From: Oscillospiraceae bacterium | GTDB lineage: Bacteria > Bacillota > Clostridia > Oscillospirales > Oscillospiraceae | Assembly: GCA_022799035.1 (NCBI GenBank) | Contig: JAAWNQ010000014.1 | Span: 1 to 50,768, forward strand | Direction: 5' to 3' | DNA: 50,768 nt | In this document: positions 14,821 through 23,238 of the stretch, in pieces | How the letters are laid out: each line of letters starts with the position of its first letter | How positions within the stretch are numbered: the stretch's first letter is position 1 | Translations under genes and position numbers: made by a program | The notes under the pieces: generated by a model | Databases searched by the model: none | The model's input: the letters and a program-made list of their open reading frames with translations, nothing else | Told to the model about the DNA's origin: nothing

Positions 14821-15429
14821 ATGACATTCTGGGATGAGATCGCCGGGGTCTACGATTTGGCAGAGTGGACCAACAAAAAAGCCAATGCTGAGACAATTCG
14901 CCAAGTGAGGGAGCTGGTGCCCCAGTGGTCCTCGGTGCTGGACTGCGCCGCGGGGACAGGGGAATTCTCCCTGGCCGCGGCGGAGCGGGCGGGGGCGGTG
15001 ATGTGCACCGACCTGTCCCAGGCCATGCTGGACAAGGCGGAGGCCAAGGCCGGGCGGCGGGGGATCACCAATATCTCCTTTCTGGTGCGGGATATGAATG
15101 CCCTGCCCGACGGGGATGGGACCTACGACGTGGTCATCGCCGCCAACGTGCTCCACCTGCTGCCCCATCCCGAGGCGGCCCTGGGGGAGCTGTGGCGGGT
15201 CACCGTCCCCGGCGGCAGGCTCATCCTGCCCACCTACCTGCAGGGGGAGGCCACCCCCTTTGCCCGGCTGCTCATCGGACTCTATCAAAAAATGGGGTTT
15301 CGGTATCAGAAAAGATTTACCCTGACCACCTACCGAAAGTTCCTGCGGGAACAGGGTCTGCCCGCCCGGGTGACCCGCGTTCCCGGTCAGGTCCCGGTGG
15401 GGCTGGCGGTGTGTGAGAAGCCTTTGTGA
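14821..15429 (+). CDS. Class I SAM-dependent methyltransferase
   Basis: 202 residues of the UbiE/Methyltransf_11 type. SAM-binding motif I is VLDCAAGTGEFSLAAA, the acidic end of strand 2 is MCTDLS, and motif II-like DVVIAANVLHLLPHPEAAL follows. The start abuts the HMA gene stop (three bases apart) and the stop overlaps the upstream reading of the ATPase gene, so it belongs to the metal operon. The substrate is not evident. A role in modifying a metal-binding small molecule or lipid is possible, but nothing in the sequence shows it. It lacks the cysteine triad of arsenite methyltransferases. Confidence 0.8.
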   Translation: MTFWDEIAGVYDLAEWTNKKANAETIRQVRELVPQWSSVLDCAAGTGEFSLAAAERAGAVMCTDLSQAMLDKAEAKAGRRGITNISFLVRDMNALPDGDGTYDVVIAANVLHLLPHPEAALGELWRVTVPGGRLILPTYLQGEATPFARLLIGLYQKMGFRYQKRFTLTTYRKFLREQGLPARVTRVPGQVPVGLAVCEKPL

Positions 15430-15485
15430 ATGTACCGCACGCCGGGGGGCTGTGCCCGCCCACTTTACCTAAGGAGGAATGCTCT

Positions 15486-17333
15486 GTGACAAAAAAGCAA
15501 AAAAAGACCCTTGGCCGCATCGGCGCCGCCGGCGGACTGCTGGTACTGGCGGTGGTAGCGGCGCCCCGCCTGTCCGTCCCGGCTATCCTGCTGTTCCTTG
15601 TCCCCTATTTTATCATCGGGTGGGATATCCTCTGGAAGGCCCTGCGGAACATAAAGAACGGGCAGGTCTTTGACGAGAACTTTCTTATGGCCATCGCCAC
15701 GGTGGGGGCCCTGGCCATCGGGGAGTATCCCGAGGCGGTGTTTGTCATGCTCTTTTACCAGGTGGGGGAGCTGTTCCAGGCGGTGGCGGTGGGCAAGTCC
15801 CGGAAGTCTATCGCCGCCCTGATGGATATCCGTCCCGACAGCGCCAATGTGGAGCGGGAGGGACAGGTGGAGACGGTGGACCCCGAGGAGGTGGCGGTGG
15901 GGGAGATCATCCTCATCCGTCCCGGGGAGCGGGTGCCCATCGACGCTGTGGTGGTGGAGGGGAGCTCCACGCTGAACACCGCCGCCCTCACCGGGGAGTC
16001 CTTGCCCCGGGATGTGGGGGTGGGGGATGAGGTGATCTCGGGCTGCGTCAACCTGTCGGGGCTTATCCGGGCCAGGACCACCAAGGAGTTTGGAGATTCC
16101 ACCGTGGCTAAGATCCTGGATCTGGTGGAGAACTCCTCCACCAAGAAGGCGAAAACCGAGCAGTTCATCACCCGGTTTGCCCGGTGGTACACCCCGGCGG
16201 TGGTGGTGTCGGCCGTGCTGCTGGCGGTGCTGCCCCCCCTGCTGATAGACGGGAACTGGATGGGGTGGTTCCGGCAGGCCCTTATCTTCCTGGTGATCTC
16301 TTGTCCCTGCGCGCTGGTGATCTCGGTGCCCCTCACCTTCTTCGGGGGCATCGGGGGCTGCTCCAGGGCGGGTATTCTGGTAAAGGGCAGCAACTATCTG
16401 GAGGCCCTGGCCCGGGCGGAGATCGTGGTCTTTGACAAGACCGGGACCCTGACAAAGGGAGTGTTCCAGGTGGCCTCGGTCCACCCGGAGGGGGAGAGTG
16501 AGAGGGGATTTTTGGAGCTGGCGGCCCTGGCGGAAAGCTATTCCAGCCACCCCATCGCCCGGTCCCTTCGGGAGGCATATAACGCCGAGATCGACGAAAG
16601 CCGGGTGACGGGGGTGGAGGAGCTGGCCGGCCGGGGGGTGAAGGCCCATGTGGACGGGCAAAGGGTCTATGTGGGAAACGATACCCTGATGGAGGAGGTG
16701 GGGGTGGCCTGGAAGCCCTGCCATAAGGCGGGGACCACCGTCCATGTGGCGACGGAGGGGGAGTATCTGGGGTATATCCTCATCTCCGACCAGGCCAAGC
16801 CGGACGCCAAGGCCGCTGTGGCCGGACTGAAGGCGGCGGGGGTAAAAAAGACGGTGATGCTCACCGGGGATGCCCGGGAGGTGGGCCGGGCCGTGGGGGA
16901 GGAGCTGGGGCTGGATGAGGTCCACGCCCAGCTTTTGCCGGCGGACAAGGTGGACCGGGTGGAGAAGCTGCTGGGGGAGAAAGGGGGAAGGGGGACCCTG
17001 TGCTTTGTGGGGGACGGGATCAACGACGCCCCCGTCCTCTCCCGGGCCGACGTGGGGGTGGCAATGGGGGCCCTGGGCTCTGACGCCGCCATCGAGGCCG
17101 CCGATGTGGTGCTGATGGACGACAAGCCCTCCAAGCTGACCCAGGCCATCGCCATGGCCCGGAGAACGGTGAGGATCGCCAACCAGAACATTGTCTTTGC
17201 CCTGGGGGTGAAGGGCCTGTTCCTGCTCCTGGGGATCCTGGGAAGGGCCAATATGTGGCAGGCCACCTTTGCCGATGTGGGGGTGAGCGTCATCGCCATC
17301 CTGAACGCCACAAGGGCGCTGAAGGAGAGATAA
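15486..17333 (+). CDS. P1B-type heavy-metal-translocating ATPase (Zn/Cd/Pb exporter)
   Basis: 615 residues from GTG 15486, which lies eight bases after AAGGAGG. The in-frame ATG 15426 overlaps the methyltransferase stop and lacks such a site. Motifs: CPC in transmembrane helix 6 (ISCPCALVIS, about 275), phosphorylated Asp in DKTGTLT (about 316), SSHPIA (about 354), and GDGINDAP (about 511), with TGES in the actuator domain. The late segment FADVGVSVIAILNATR fits the P1B-2 Zn/Cd/Pb group. No N-terminal HMA domain is encoded; a separate HMA protein sits two genes upstream. It exports metal ions at the cost of ATP and is controlled by the ArsR protein. Confidence 0.92.
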   Translation: MTKKQKKTLGRIGAAGGLLVLAVVAAPRLSVPAILLFLVPYFIIGWDILWKALRNIKNGQVFDENFLMAIATVGALAIGEYPEAVFVMLFYQVGELFQAVAVGKSRKSIAALMDIRPDSANVEREGQVETVDPEEVAVGEIILIRPGERVPIDAVVVEGSSTLNTAALTGESLPRDVGVGDEVISGCVNLSGLIRARTTKEFGDSTVAKILDLVENSSTKKAKTEQFITRFARWYTPAVVVSAVLLAVLPPLLIDGNWMGWFRQALIFLVISCPCALVISVPLTFFGGIGGCSRAGILVKGSNYLEALARAEIVVFDKTGTLTKGVFQVASVHPEGESERGFLELAALAESYSSHPIARSLREAYNAEIDESRVTGVEELAGRGVKAHVDGQRVYVGNDTLMEEVGVAWKPCHKAGTTVHVATEGEYLGYILISDQAKPDAKAAVAGLKAAGVKKTVMLTGDAREVGRAVGEELGLDEVHAQLLPADKVDRVEKLLGEKGGRGTLCFVGDGINDAPVLSRADVGVAMGALGSDAAIEAADVVLMDDKPSKLTQAIAMARRTVRIANQNIVFALGVKGLFLLLGILGRANMWQATFADVGVSVIAILNATRALKER

Positions 17334-17342
17334 GGACAAAAG

Positions 17343-17385
17343 AAAACCCGGCCCCCTGTCCGTGGACAGGGGGCCGGGTTTTGTT
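17343..17385. terminator. Bidirectional terminator between exporter and antiporter genes
   Basis: 19-bp perfect arms (17343-17361 and 17364-17382) beginning AAAA and ending TTTT flank a tiny loop. Converging genes end on both sides. Confidence 0.9.
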
Positions 17386-17395
17386 ATGGGGAGGG

Positions 17396-18694
17396 TCATT
17401 TCCCGCTCCCGAGAACCACCGGCTTCTTGGGGGAGTTGGCGGTCCGGGCGGAGGTCTTGCCCTCGGGGGAGATCTCTCCGGCGGCCATCAGGGACCGCTT
17501 GGTGAGGGTGGGACCCACCAGCTCGTAGATCAGGACCGAGAACAGGATCACGTTCCGGACCATGGCCCCGTCCGCCAGGTTTTGGGCGGTGAGGGCCATG
17601 CCCAGGGCCACCCCGGCCTGGGGCAGGAGGGTGATGCCCAGGTGCCGCTTGATCTTGGCCTCGCAGCCGGTGGCGGCACAGCTCAGGTAGGCGCCGGCGA
17701 ATTTGCCCAGGGAGCGGAACAGGATGTAGACCAGGCCCACCAGCAGGACCAGGGGCTGGGAGAGAACGCCCAGGTCCAGCTCGGCGCCGGAGAGGACGAA
17801 AAATAGGATGCTCAGAGGGGCGGTCCAGTGGTCGATCCGCTCCATGATCTCCTGGGAGGTGCGGCAGATGTTGCAGAAGACGGTGCCGGCCATCATGCAG
17901 GTCAGAAGAAGGCTGAAGCCCACATGGATCTCTCCCACCTGGAACTCCGCCATGGAAAGGCCCACGGTGAGCAGGACGAAGCCGATGGAGAGGCTCCGGC
18001 GTTTGCTCCGGGAGTGGAAGAACTGCTCCATACAGTGGAGAAGGAAGCCGGCCAGTCCGCCCAGGAGGAGGGACAGGACGATCTCGATGACAGGCTCCAC
18101 CAGCACGCTGATCACGCTGATGGCGCCGCTCTCCATGGCGGCGGCCACCCCGTAGGAGGCGGAGAACAGCACCAGGCCCACCGCGTCGTCAATGGCCACC
18201 ACCATCAGAAGAAGGTGGGTCAGGGGACCGTCGGCCTTATACTGGCGGACCACCATGAGAGTGGCGGCGGGGGCGGTGGCGGCGGCGATGGCCCCCAGAG
18301 TGATGGCGGAGGGAAGGCTGATGAGGGCGGGGTTGAGATAGTGGAGGGCGATAAGGGCCCCGTCCACCACGGCGGTGGTGACCACCGCCTGGGCGATACC
18401 TACCACAATGACCCGGGAGCCCATGCTCCGGAGCTGTTCCAGCCGGAACTCATCCCCGATGGCAAAGGCGATGAAGCCCAGGGCGGTCTGGGAGATGATA
18501 TTGAAGCCGGCCACCTGCTGGGCGGAGTTGAAGCCCAGACCGGAAACCCCTAGGGCACCCAGGCAGAAGGGACCCAGGAGGAGGCCCGCGATCAGGTAGG
18601 CGGTGACGGCGGGGAGGCCCAGGCGTTTCGCGGGCCGGGAAAGGAGAAGGCCCCCCACCAGGGCTGTGGACAGACAGATCAGGATTTGTTCCAT
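17396..18694 (-). CDS. CPA2 family cation/proton antiporter
   Basis: 432 residues from ATG 18694 (GAGGTG upstream). There are about 12 hydrophobic segments in Na_H_Exchanger (Kef/NapA-like) order. The core includes AIAAATAPAATLMVVRQY and VVAIDDAVGLVLFS, where the Asp pair marks the ion-binding site of CPA2 exchangers. The C terminus is a short Ser/Thr/Lys-rich tail without the RCK/TrkA domain of KefB/C, so potassium-channel gating is unlikely. It exchanges Na+ or K+ for H+ across the membrane. It is transcribed from its own promoter at 18729-18757. Confidence 0.86.
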   Translation of the reverse strand: MEQILICLSTALVGGLLLSRPAKRLGLPAVTAYLIAGLLLGPFCLGALGVSGLGFNSAQQVAGFNIISQTALGFIAFAIGDEFRLEQLRSMGSRVIVVGIAQAVVTTAVVDGALIALHYLNPALISLPSAITLGAIAAATAPAATLMVVRQYKADGPLTHLLLMVVAIDDAVGLVLFSASYGVAAAMESGAISVISVLVEPVIEIVLSLLLGGLAGFLLHCMEQFFHSRSKRRSLSIGFVLLTVGLSMAEFQVGEIHVGFSLLLTCMMAGTVFCNICRTSQEIMERIDHWTAPLSILFFVLSGAELDLGVLSQPLVLLVGLVYILFRSLGKFAGAYLSCAATGCEAKIKRHLGITLLPQAGVALGMALTAQNLADGAMVRNVILFSVLIYELVGPTLTKRSLMAAGEISPEGKTSARTANSPKKPVVLGSGK

Positions 18695-18728
18695 GAAAAT
18701 ACACCTCGGTTTGAATTTGCCGCAGTGT

Positions 18729-18757
18729 AGGATAGCACTTTTTACTAAAAATCGCAA
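18729..18757 (-). promoter_or_regulatory. Promoter of the antiporter gene
   Basis: Minus-strand TTGCGA (18752-18757) and TATCCT (18729-18734) with a 17-base spacer, 35 bases before the antiporter start. Confidence 0.5.
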
Positions 18758-18781
18758 AGGGTTTTTGGCAAAAAGGTCAAC

Positions 18782-18812
18782 AAAATGGGCCGGGAGACCC
18801 GGCCCATTTTTT
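18782..18812 (-). terminator. Terminator after the acetyltransferase gene
   Basis: 13-bp perfect arms (18782-18794 and 18798-18810) beginning AAAA and ending TTTT lie five bases beyond the stop of the minus-strand acetyltransferase. Confidence 0.85.
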
Positions 18813-18816
18813 GTGA

Positions 18817-19431
18817 TTATTCCATTGTATCCCGCTCAGACCAGTATTCCGCCGCCTGGGCCTCCCAGTACAGCCGGTCCTCCCGGGTGATCTTCCGCAG
18901 GACCCGGCAGGGGTTGCCGGCGGCGATGACGCCGCTGGGGAGGTCCTTTGTCACCACCGAGCCGGAGCCCACCACCACATTGTCCCCGATGGTGACCCCG
19001 GGATTGATAACCGAGTTGCCTCCGATCCACACGGAGGAGCCGATCCGGACGGGCTTGGCGTACTCCAGTTCCGAATTCCGGACCCCGGCGTCGATGGGGT
19101 GGGTGGCGGTGTAGATGGACACCCGGGGGGCCAGGAAAACGTGGTCCCCGATGGTCACCTCCCCGGGATCCAGGATGACGCAGCCGTAGTTGGCAAAAAA
19201 GTGGTCCCCGATGTGGATATTGCTGCCGTAGTCGCAATAAAAAGGGGGCTGGATCCAAAAATTCCGGCCGATGGAGCCCAGAAGCTCCCGGAGGATGGCC
19301 CGGACTTCCTCCGGGGCGGTGGTTTGGTCCAGACGGCGGGTCAGCTCCCATTTTCGCCGGTCCCCCGCCAGCAGCTCCGGGTCGTTGGCCCGGTACAGCT
19401 TTCCTGCCAGCATCCGCTCTTTCTCTGTCAT
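18817..19431 (-). CDS. maa: Maltose/galactoside O-acetyltransferase family enzyme
   Basis: 204 residues. N-terminal MTEKERMLAGKLYRANDPEL is typical of the maltose/nodulation acetyltransferase group, with a short helical region to about 60. Left-handed parallel beta-helix hexapeptide repeats follow (IHIGDHFFANYGCVILD, VTIGDHVFLAP, VRIGSSVWIGG, VTIGDNVVVGSGSVVTKDLP). The catalytic His is in ATHPIDA. The enzyme transfers acetyl from acetyl-CoA to a sugar hydroxyl in the cytoplasm. Its ATG overlaps the upstream kinase stop by four bases (ATGA), so the two are co-translated. The acceptor sugar is not known. Confidence 0.88.
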   Translation of the reverse strand: MTEKERMLAGKLYRANDPELLAGDRRKWELTRRLDQTTAPEEVRAILRELLGSIGRNFWIQPPFYCDYGSNIHIGDHFFANYGCVILDPGEVTIGDHVFLAPRVSIYTATHPIDAGVRNSELEYAKPVRIGSSVWIGGNSVINPGVTIGDNVVVGSGSVVTKDLPSGVIAAGNPCRVLRKITREDRLYWEAQAAEYWSERDTME

Positions 19432-20525
19432 GTGAAATCCTCCTGAAGAGGAAGCCGGGAGGTGTCTATGATCACGTCGGCCTGCTTTTCCACGGCGAGG
19501 CCGTCAAAATAGGCCTCCTCCATGGGGATCCAGCGGTCTTTGAACCTTTCCAGGCTCTCGGGGCTTTCCCGCTGCTCCAGCCGGGAGAGCTGGATCTGGG
19601 GGGAGCAGGTGAAGAAGATGTGGAGCTGGGTATAGCCCGCCAGAGCGGGGTGGAGGGCGTAGCTGCCCTCTATCAGATTGAGTCGCCGGAAGGGGATGCC
19701 CTGGGGCCGGCCCATGGTCATGGTGTGGCAGTCAAACCGGCGGTGGGCCACCGCCTCCCCGCGGAGGAGAGGCTCAAAAAGCTCCGAGGCGGCCCGCTCA
19801 TAGTCCACGTTGCCGCCGGGGGCGGCCAAACGCTGGGGGGTCCGCTTCTCCGGAGGGAGGAAGAAGTCGTCCATGTGGAAGACATTGCACGCCTCGAAAA
19901 GCTGGGCCGCCTTTTGGGCGAAGGTGGTCTTGCCGCTGGCGCAGCGGCCGTCGACGGCGATCAGGACGGGGCCCTCCCCCTGGCGAAGGAGGCGGTCAAC
20001 AGCCAGGAGGGCGGGGGCGTAGAGGGACAGGTCCCGGTCTATCACCCGGTAGTGGGGGCGGTAGGTCTCCTCATAGGCGTCGCTGTGGTGGAGGGGAGGA
20101 CAGCCCTGGCTGTCGTAGAGGGCCAGAAACAGGTCTACCTCCCTGGGATCCAGGGGCAGCTCCCCCGCCCAGGCCATGGCGGAGAGGGTCCCCAATTTCC
20201 GCCACAGTCCCGCCAGGGTCCCCCGGGGCTGGGAGGAATGGACAAGGCACCGGGAGAGGAGGGGCAGGTCCTCCCGGCTGAGGAGCCGGGGGTCCAGGTG
20301 ACTGCGGCAGAGACCGCCGCCAATGGCCTCCGCGGCGTACTCGGGGGCATAGGATTCCCGCTGGGCCAGAGCGAGCTCCTCCTCCAGGGATTCCAGGGCC
20401 TCCTGCAGGGATACCGGGTGGCCGGGGCCGAACTCGCTTTGGTAGAGGAGTCTGATATAGTCCCGGAGCTCCATGGCGGGGTACCGCTGGGCGTGAAGGG
20501 ATAATATACGTCGTAAAACAGGCAT
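19428..20525 (-). CDS. Uridine-kinase-like P-loop protein with an N-terminal helical domain
   Basis: 365 residues. Residues about 185-365 form a P-loop kinase of the uridine kinase/phosphoribulokinase type: VDGRCASGKTT (Walker A), FHMDDFFLPPEKR, GNVDYER, LIEGSYALHP, and RLEQRESPESLERFKDRWIPMEE as lid. The substrate may be a nucleoside or another small alcohol. Residues 1-180 (LRDYIRLLYQSEFGPGHPV...) make a separate helical domain that I do not recognise; it is not part of normal uridine kinase (about 210 residues). AAGGAGG precedes ATG 20525. The overlap with the sugar acetyltransferase suggests linked functions, but no pathway is evident. Confidence 0.75.
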   Translation of the reverse strand: MPVLRRILSLHAQRYPAMELRDYIRLLYQSEFGPGHPVSLQEALESLEEELALAQRESYAPEYAAEAIGGGLCRSHLDPRLLSREDLPLLSRCLVHSSQPRGTLAGLWRKLGTLSAMAWAGELPLDPREVDLFLALYDSQGCPPLHHSDAYEETYRPHYRVIDRDLSLYAPALLAVDRLLRQGEGPVLIAVDGRCASGKTTFAQKAAQLFEACNVFHMDDFFLPPEKRTPQRLAAPGGNVDYERAASELFEPLLRGEAVAHRRFDCHTMTMGRPQGIPFRRLNLIEGSYALHPALAGYTQLHIFFTCSPQIQLSRLEQRESPESLERFKDRWIPMEEAYFDGLAVEKQADVIIDTSRLPLQEDFT

Positions 20526-20668
20526 GGTCCTGCCTCCTTGAGGGAAAAAATCAGATTCATTTTAACACAAAGGGCGGGGTTTGGGTAGGGGGCCTCCGTG
20601 GGAACAATAAAAAAATTTTTTTCAACGCGGCAAAGTTTAGATTGTATGTGGAACCTGGAATATGATAC

Positions 20669-20692
20669 TATAATATTGGTCTTTATGACCAA
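20669..20692 (+). promoter_or_regulatory. -10 element and adjacent palindrome before the flavin reductase
   Basis: A perfect TATAAT (20669-20674) is followed at once by TTGGTC-N5-GACCAA (20676-20692). The palindrome sits at the transcription start, a repressor position, and has the TGGTn-nACCA form of some GntR/HutC operators. No good -35 element was found at 16-18 bases, so the promoter may need an activator. Confidence 0.5.
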
Positions 20693-20732
20693 ATGAAAAG
20701 GGAAAAACAGGAAAAGAAAGGAGTAATCGTAA

Positions 20733-23021
20733 ATGAAAAAAAGGATCACCGCCCTCGCGCTGGCCTTTGTTATGGTCCTGGGGACCGTGGCAGGAGCCGC
20801 CGGCGTGGAGAAGACCATTTCCGTCACCCCCATGGAGATGACGGTCAATGGACAGAAGGTCGCTCCCACCAAGCCTGACGGCACCCCCATTGAAGCCTTT
20901 GCCCATGAGGGGGTCACTTACGCCCCCGTGCGTTACCTGTGCGACCTGCTGGGGATCGATGTGGAGTGGGACAAGAACGAGCCCAACACCGCCAAGCTGG
21001 TGGGGGTGCCCAATATGCCCTCGGCGGAGCTGAAGGCCGGTACATACTATGGGCAGGCCCAGGGCTTCGGCGGCCCTGTGAACGCTGAGGTCACTGTGGA
21101 CGCCAGCGGCATCGTGGACGTGAAGCTCACCGGAAAGGATGAGACCCCCGCCATCGGCGGCGCGGCCCTGGAGGCCCTGGCCGCCTCCGCTAAGGAGAAG
21201 GGGGCTGAGCTGGATATCGTCTCCGGCGCCACCTATACCTCCAACGCCGCCCGGGAGGCTGTGAAGGCCGCCCTGATGGGGGTGGCCAGCCCCAGCGGGA
21301 CCGTGGCCGACGGGAAGTATACCGTCAACGCCGTGGGACATGAGGGGACCATCGTGGTCACCACCATGTTCCAGGGAGGCAAGATCAAGTCTGTGACCAT
21401 CAACTCCCAGAGCGAGACCGAGGGCGTGGGCACCTACGCCATTGACTGGATCCCCGGGCGGATCGTGGAGGCCCAGAGCGTCAATGTGGACGCCGTGGGC
21501 GGCGCCACCATCACCTCCACCGCCATCAAGCAGGGCGTGGCCCAGGCCATCACTATGGCCGGGGGCCAGGTGTCTGATTTCTCCGCCGCCCCCGCCAAGG
21601 CCGAGGTGGTCCCCACTGAGGTCGAGGAGGATGTGGACGTGGTCATCGCCGGCGCCGGTACCGCCGGACTGCTGGCCGCCGCCCGGCTGCTGGAGGCTGG
21701 GGTGAAGAACGTCATCCTCTTTGAGAAGCAGGAGATCCCCGGCGGCTCCATGCCCATGGCCTTCGGCGGGTTCAACGGCGTGGGCTCCCAGACCTTCCAG
21801 AATTGGCTGGCGGGCCGGGAGGTTCCCCGGGCCAGCCTTACCATGAGCTCCTGGGAGAATATCGGCGATCTTCTGGGGGCCAAGTACGGCAAGAACAAGG
21901 ACACCCTGCCCTGGCTCCAGCAGATGTATGAGGGGGGCGGCAAGCTCTACGACTGGATGAACAGCATCGGCGTGGGCTTCATGTCCCTGGGCACCGAGCC
22001 CGCCCTGGCGGGCAGCCCCTATTTTGCCCCCGGCTGTTACTCCGGTGGCTGCGGCTACGCCATGGAGTTCTTTGTGGACCGGATCACCGCCCAGGGCGGC
22101 CGGATCATCTACAACACCGAGGTCACCGAGCTCATTCAGGATAAGAGCGGCGCCGTCACCGGTGTGAAGGCCGTGGGTAAGGACGGGAAGAACTGGACCG
22201 TCAGCGCCGACGCCGTCATGCTGGCCACCGGCTCCTTCGCCAAGAGCCCGGAGCTGCTGAAGGAGTATCACGCCGAGTGGGCCGACGAGTTCTTCATCTG
22301 CCCCGAGACTCTCACCGGCGACGGCCTGAAGATGGGCCTGAAGGCCGGCGGCGTGGTGGACTATGCCGACTCCTACATGCCCGGCTTCCTGGCCACCTAC
22401 GCCAGCCACTTTGAGTTGGCCTTTATCCACTACATGAACGTGGGCCTGATGGTCAACGTGAAGGGCGACCAGTTCGCCAACATCATGGTGAACAACCACG
22501 CCACCATGGCCGCGGCCAAGGCCGACCCCGCCAACGGCAACACCTTCTACTATGTCTTTGACGACGCCGGGGCTGCCACCATCAAGGATTATGAGGACCG
22601 GAAGTTCACCTACAAGGCCATTTTTGAGAAGAACGAGGCCCTTCACTTCGACACCGTGGAGGAGGCCGCCAGGGTCCTCAACCTGCCTGATCTGGCCCAG
22701 ACCATCGCCACCAACAACGAGCTGGCTATGAACGGCGGCACCAGCGAGTGGGGGCAGGGGAACCTGCCCTACCTGGACACCAAGGACGGCATCTGGCTGG
22801 TCCGGGTGGAGCCTGTGGTCTACCTGACCACCGCCGGTCTGCGGGTGGATCTGGACGGCCATGTCCTCACCGAGAAGGACGCCGTGATCCCCAACCTGTG
22901 GGCCGCCGGCGATGTGATCGGCTCCTACGAGCAGCGGGAGACCCGCTACGGCAACGGCTTTGACGCCGCCGTGGTCTTCGGCGCCATCGTGGGCGACGGG
23001 ATCGCCGAGGAACTGAAATAA
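20733..23021 (+). CDS. Secreted FAD/FMN fumarate-reductase-family protein
   Basis: 762 residues. Residues 1-23 are a signal peptide. Residues 28-90 resemble the copper-amine-oxidase N module (VTYAPVRYLCDLLGIDVEW). Two FMN_bind domains follow: the first (about 95-180) has DIVSGAT with Thr166 as the expected ApbE flavinylation site, the second (about 185-285) has DAVGGAT. Residues 300-762 are a flavocytochrome c/fumarate-reductase FAD domain with AGAGTAGLLAA and the closing NLWAAGDVIG. The fumarate-binding HHTMGG is replaced by VYLTTAG, so the electron acceptor is probably not fumarate. It likely works outside the membrane in flavin-based anaerobic respiration. No electron-donor protein or ApbE gene lies in this window. 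Confidence 0.88.
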   Translation: MKKRITALALAFVMVLGTVAGAAGVEKTISVTPMEMTVNGQKVAPTKPDGTPIEAFAHEGVTYAPVRYLCDLLGIDVEWDKNEPNTAKLVGVPNMPSAELKAGTYYGQAQGFGGPVNAEVTVDASGIVDVKLTGKDETPAIGGAALEALAASAKEKGAELDIVSGATYTSNAAREAVKAALMGVASPSGTVADGKYTVNAVGHEGTIVVTTMFQGGKIKSVTINSQSETEGVGTYAIDWIPGRIVEAQSVNVDAVGGATITSTAIKQGVAQAITMAGGQVSDFSAAPAKAEVVPTEVEEDVDVVIAGAGTAGLLAAARLLEAGVKNVILFEKQEIPGGSMPMAFGGFNGVGSQTFQNWLAGREVPRASLTMSSWENIGDLLGAKYGKNKDTLPWLQQMYEGGGKLYDWMNSIGVGFMSLGTEPALAGSPYFAPGCYSGGCGYAMEFFVDRITAQGGRIIYNTEVTELIQDKSGAVTGVKAVGKDGKNWTVSADAVMLATGSFAKSPELLKEYHAEWADEFFICPETLTGDGLKMGLKAGGVVDYADSYMPGFLATYASHFELAFIHYMNVGLMVNVKGDQFANIMVNNHATMAAAKADPANGNTFYYVFDDAGAATIKDYEDRKFTYKAIFEKNEALHFDTVEEAARVLNLPDLAQTIATNNELAMNGGTSEWGQGNLPYLDTKDGIWLVRVEPVVYLTTAGLRVDLDGHVLTEKDAVIPNLWAAGDVIGSYEQRETRYGNGFDAAVVFGAIVGDGIAEELK

Positions 23022-23044
23022 AGAAAAGTCTCCTCAGGAGATGG

Positions 23045-23080
23045 AAGGGGACCCGGCTGAAATCAGCCGGGTCCCCTTTT
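23045..23080 (+). terminator. Terminator of the flavin reductase gene
   Basis: 16-bp perfect arms (23045-23060 and 23063-23078) end in CCCCTTTT and are followed by GTTGT, 24 bases after the stop codon. Confidence 0.85.
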
Positions 23081-23162
23081 GTTGTCCTGGGCGGGTCTGG
23101 GGTGGACCTGGAGTTCCGCCGGGGGCTTTTGGAGCCTGCCGCGGGACCGGAGGGGGAAAAGA

Positions 23163-23189
23163 AAGCCGCCGGCCTTTGGCCGGCGGCTT
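23163..23189 (-). terminator. Terminator of the PTS operon
   Basis: 12-bp perfect arms (23163-23174 and 23178-23189) are followed on the minus strand by TTTCTTTT. They lie about 50 bases beyond the stop of the IIC gene. Confidence 0.8.
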
Positions 23190-23238
23190 ATTAGGTGGGT
23201 CGGTTTTGAAATGAGGAGGGGACTCCAAAAAGACTTTC

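Noticed and set aside
14821-15429. Arsenite methyltransferase (ArsM)
   Set aside because: The conserved cysteines that bind arsenic are absent; the protein is a generic short methyltransferase.
15465-17399. Open frame of over 600 codons antisense to the metal ATPase
   Set aside because: It mirrors the ATPase codon bias and lacks any motif or ribosome site.
20637-22862. Open frame of over 700 codons antisense to the flavin reductase
   Set aside because: His/Gly/Val-rich shadow of a well-supported gene; no start signal.
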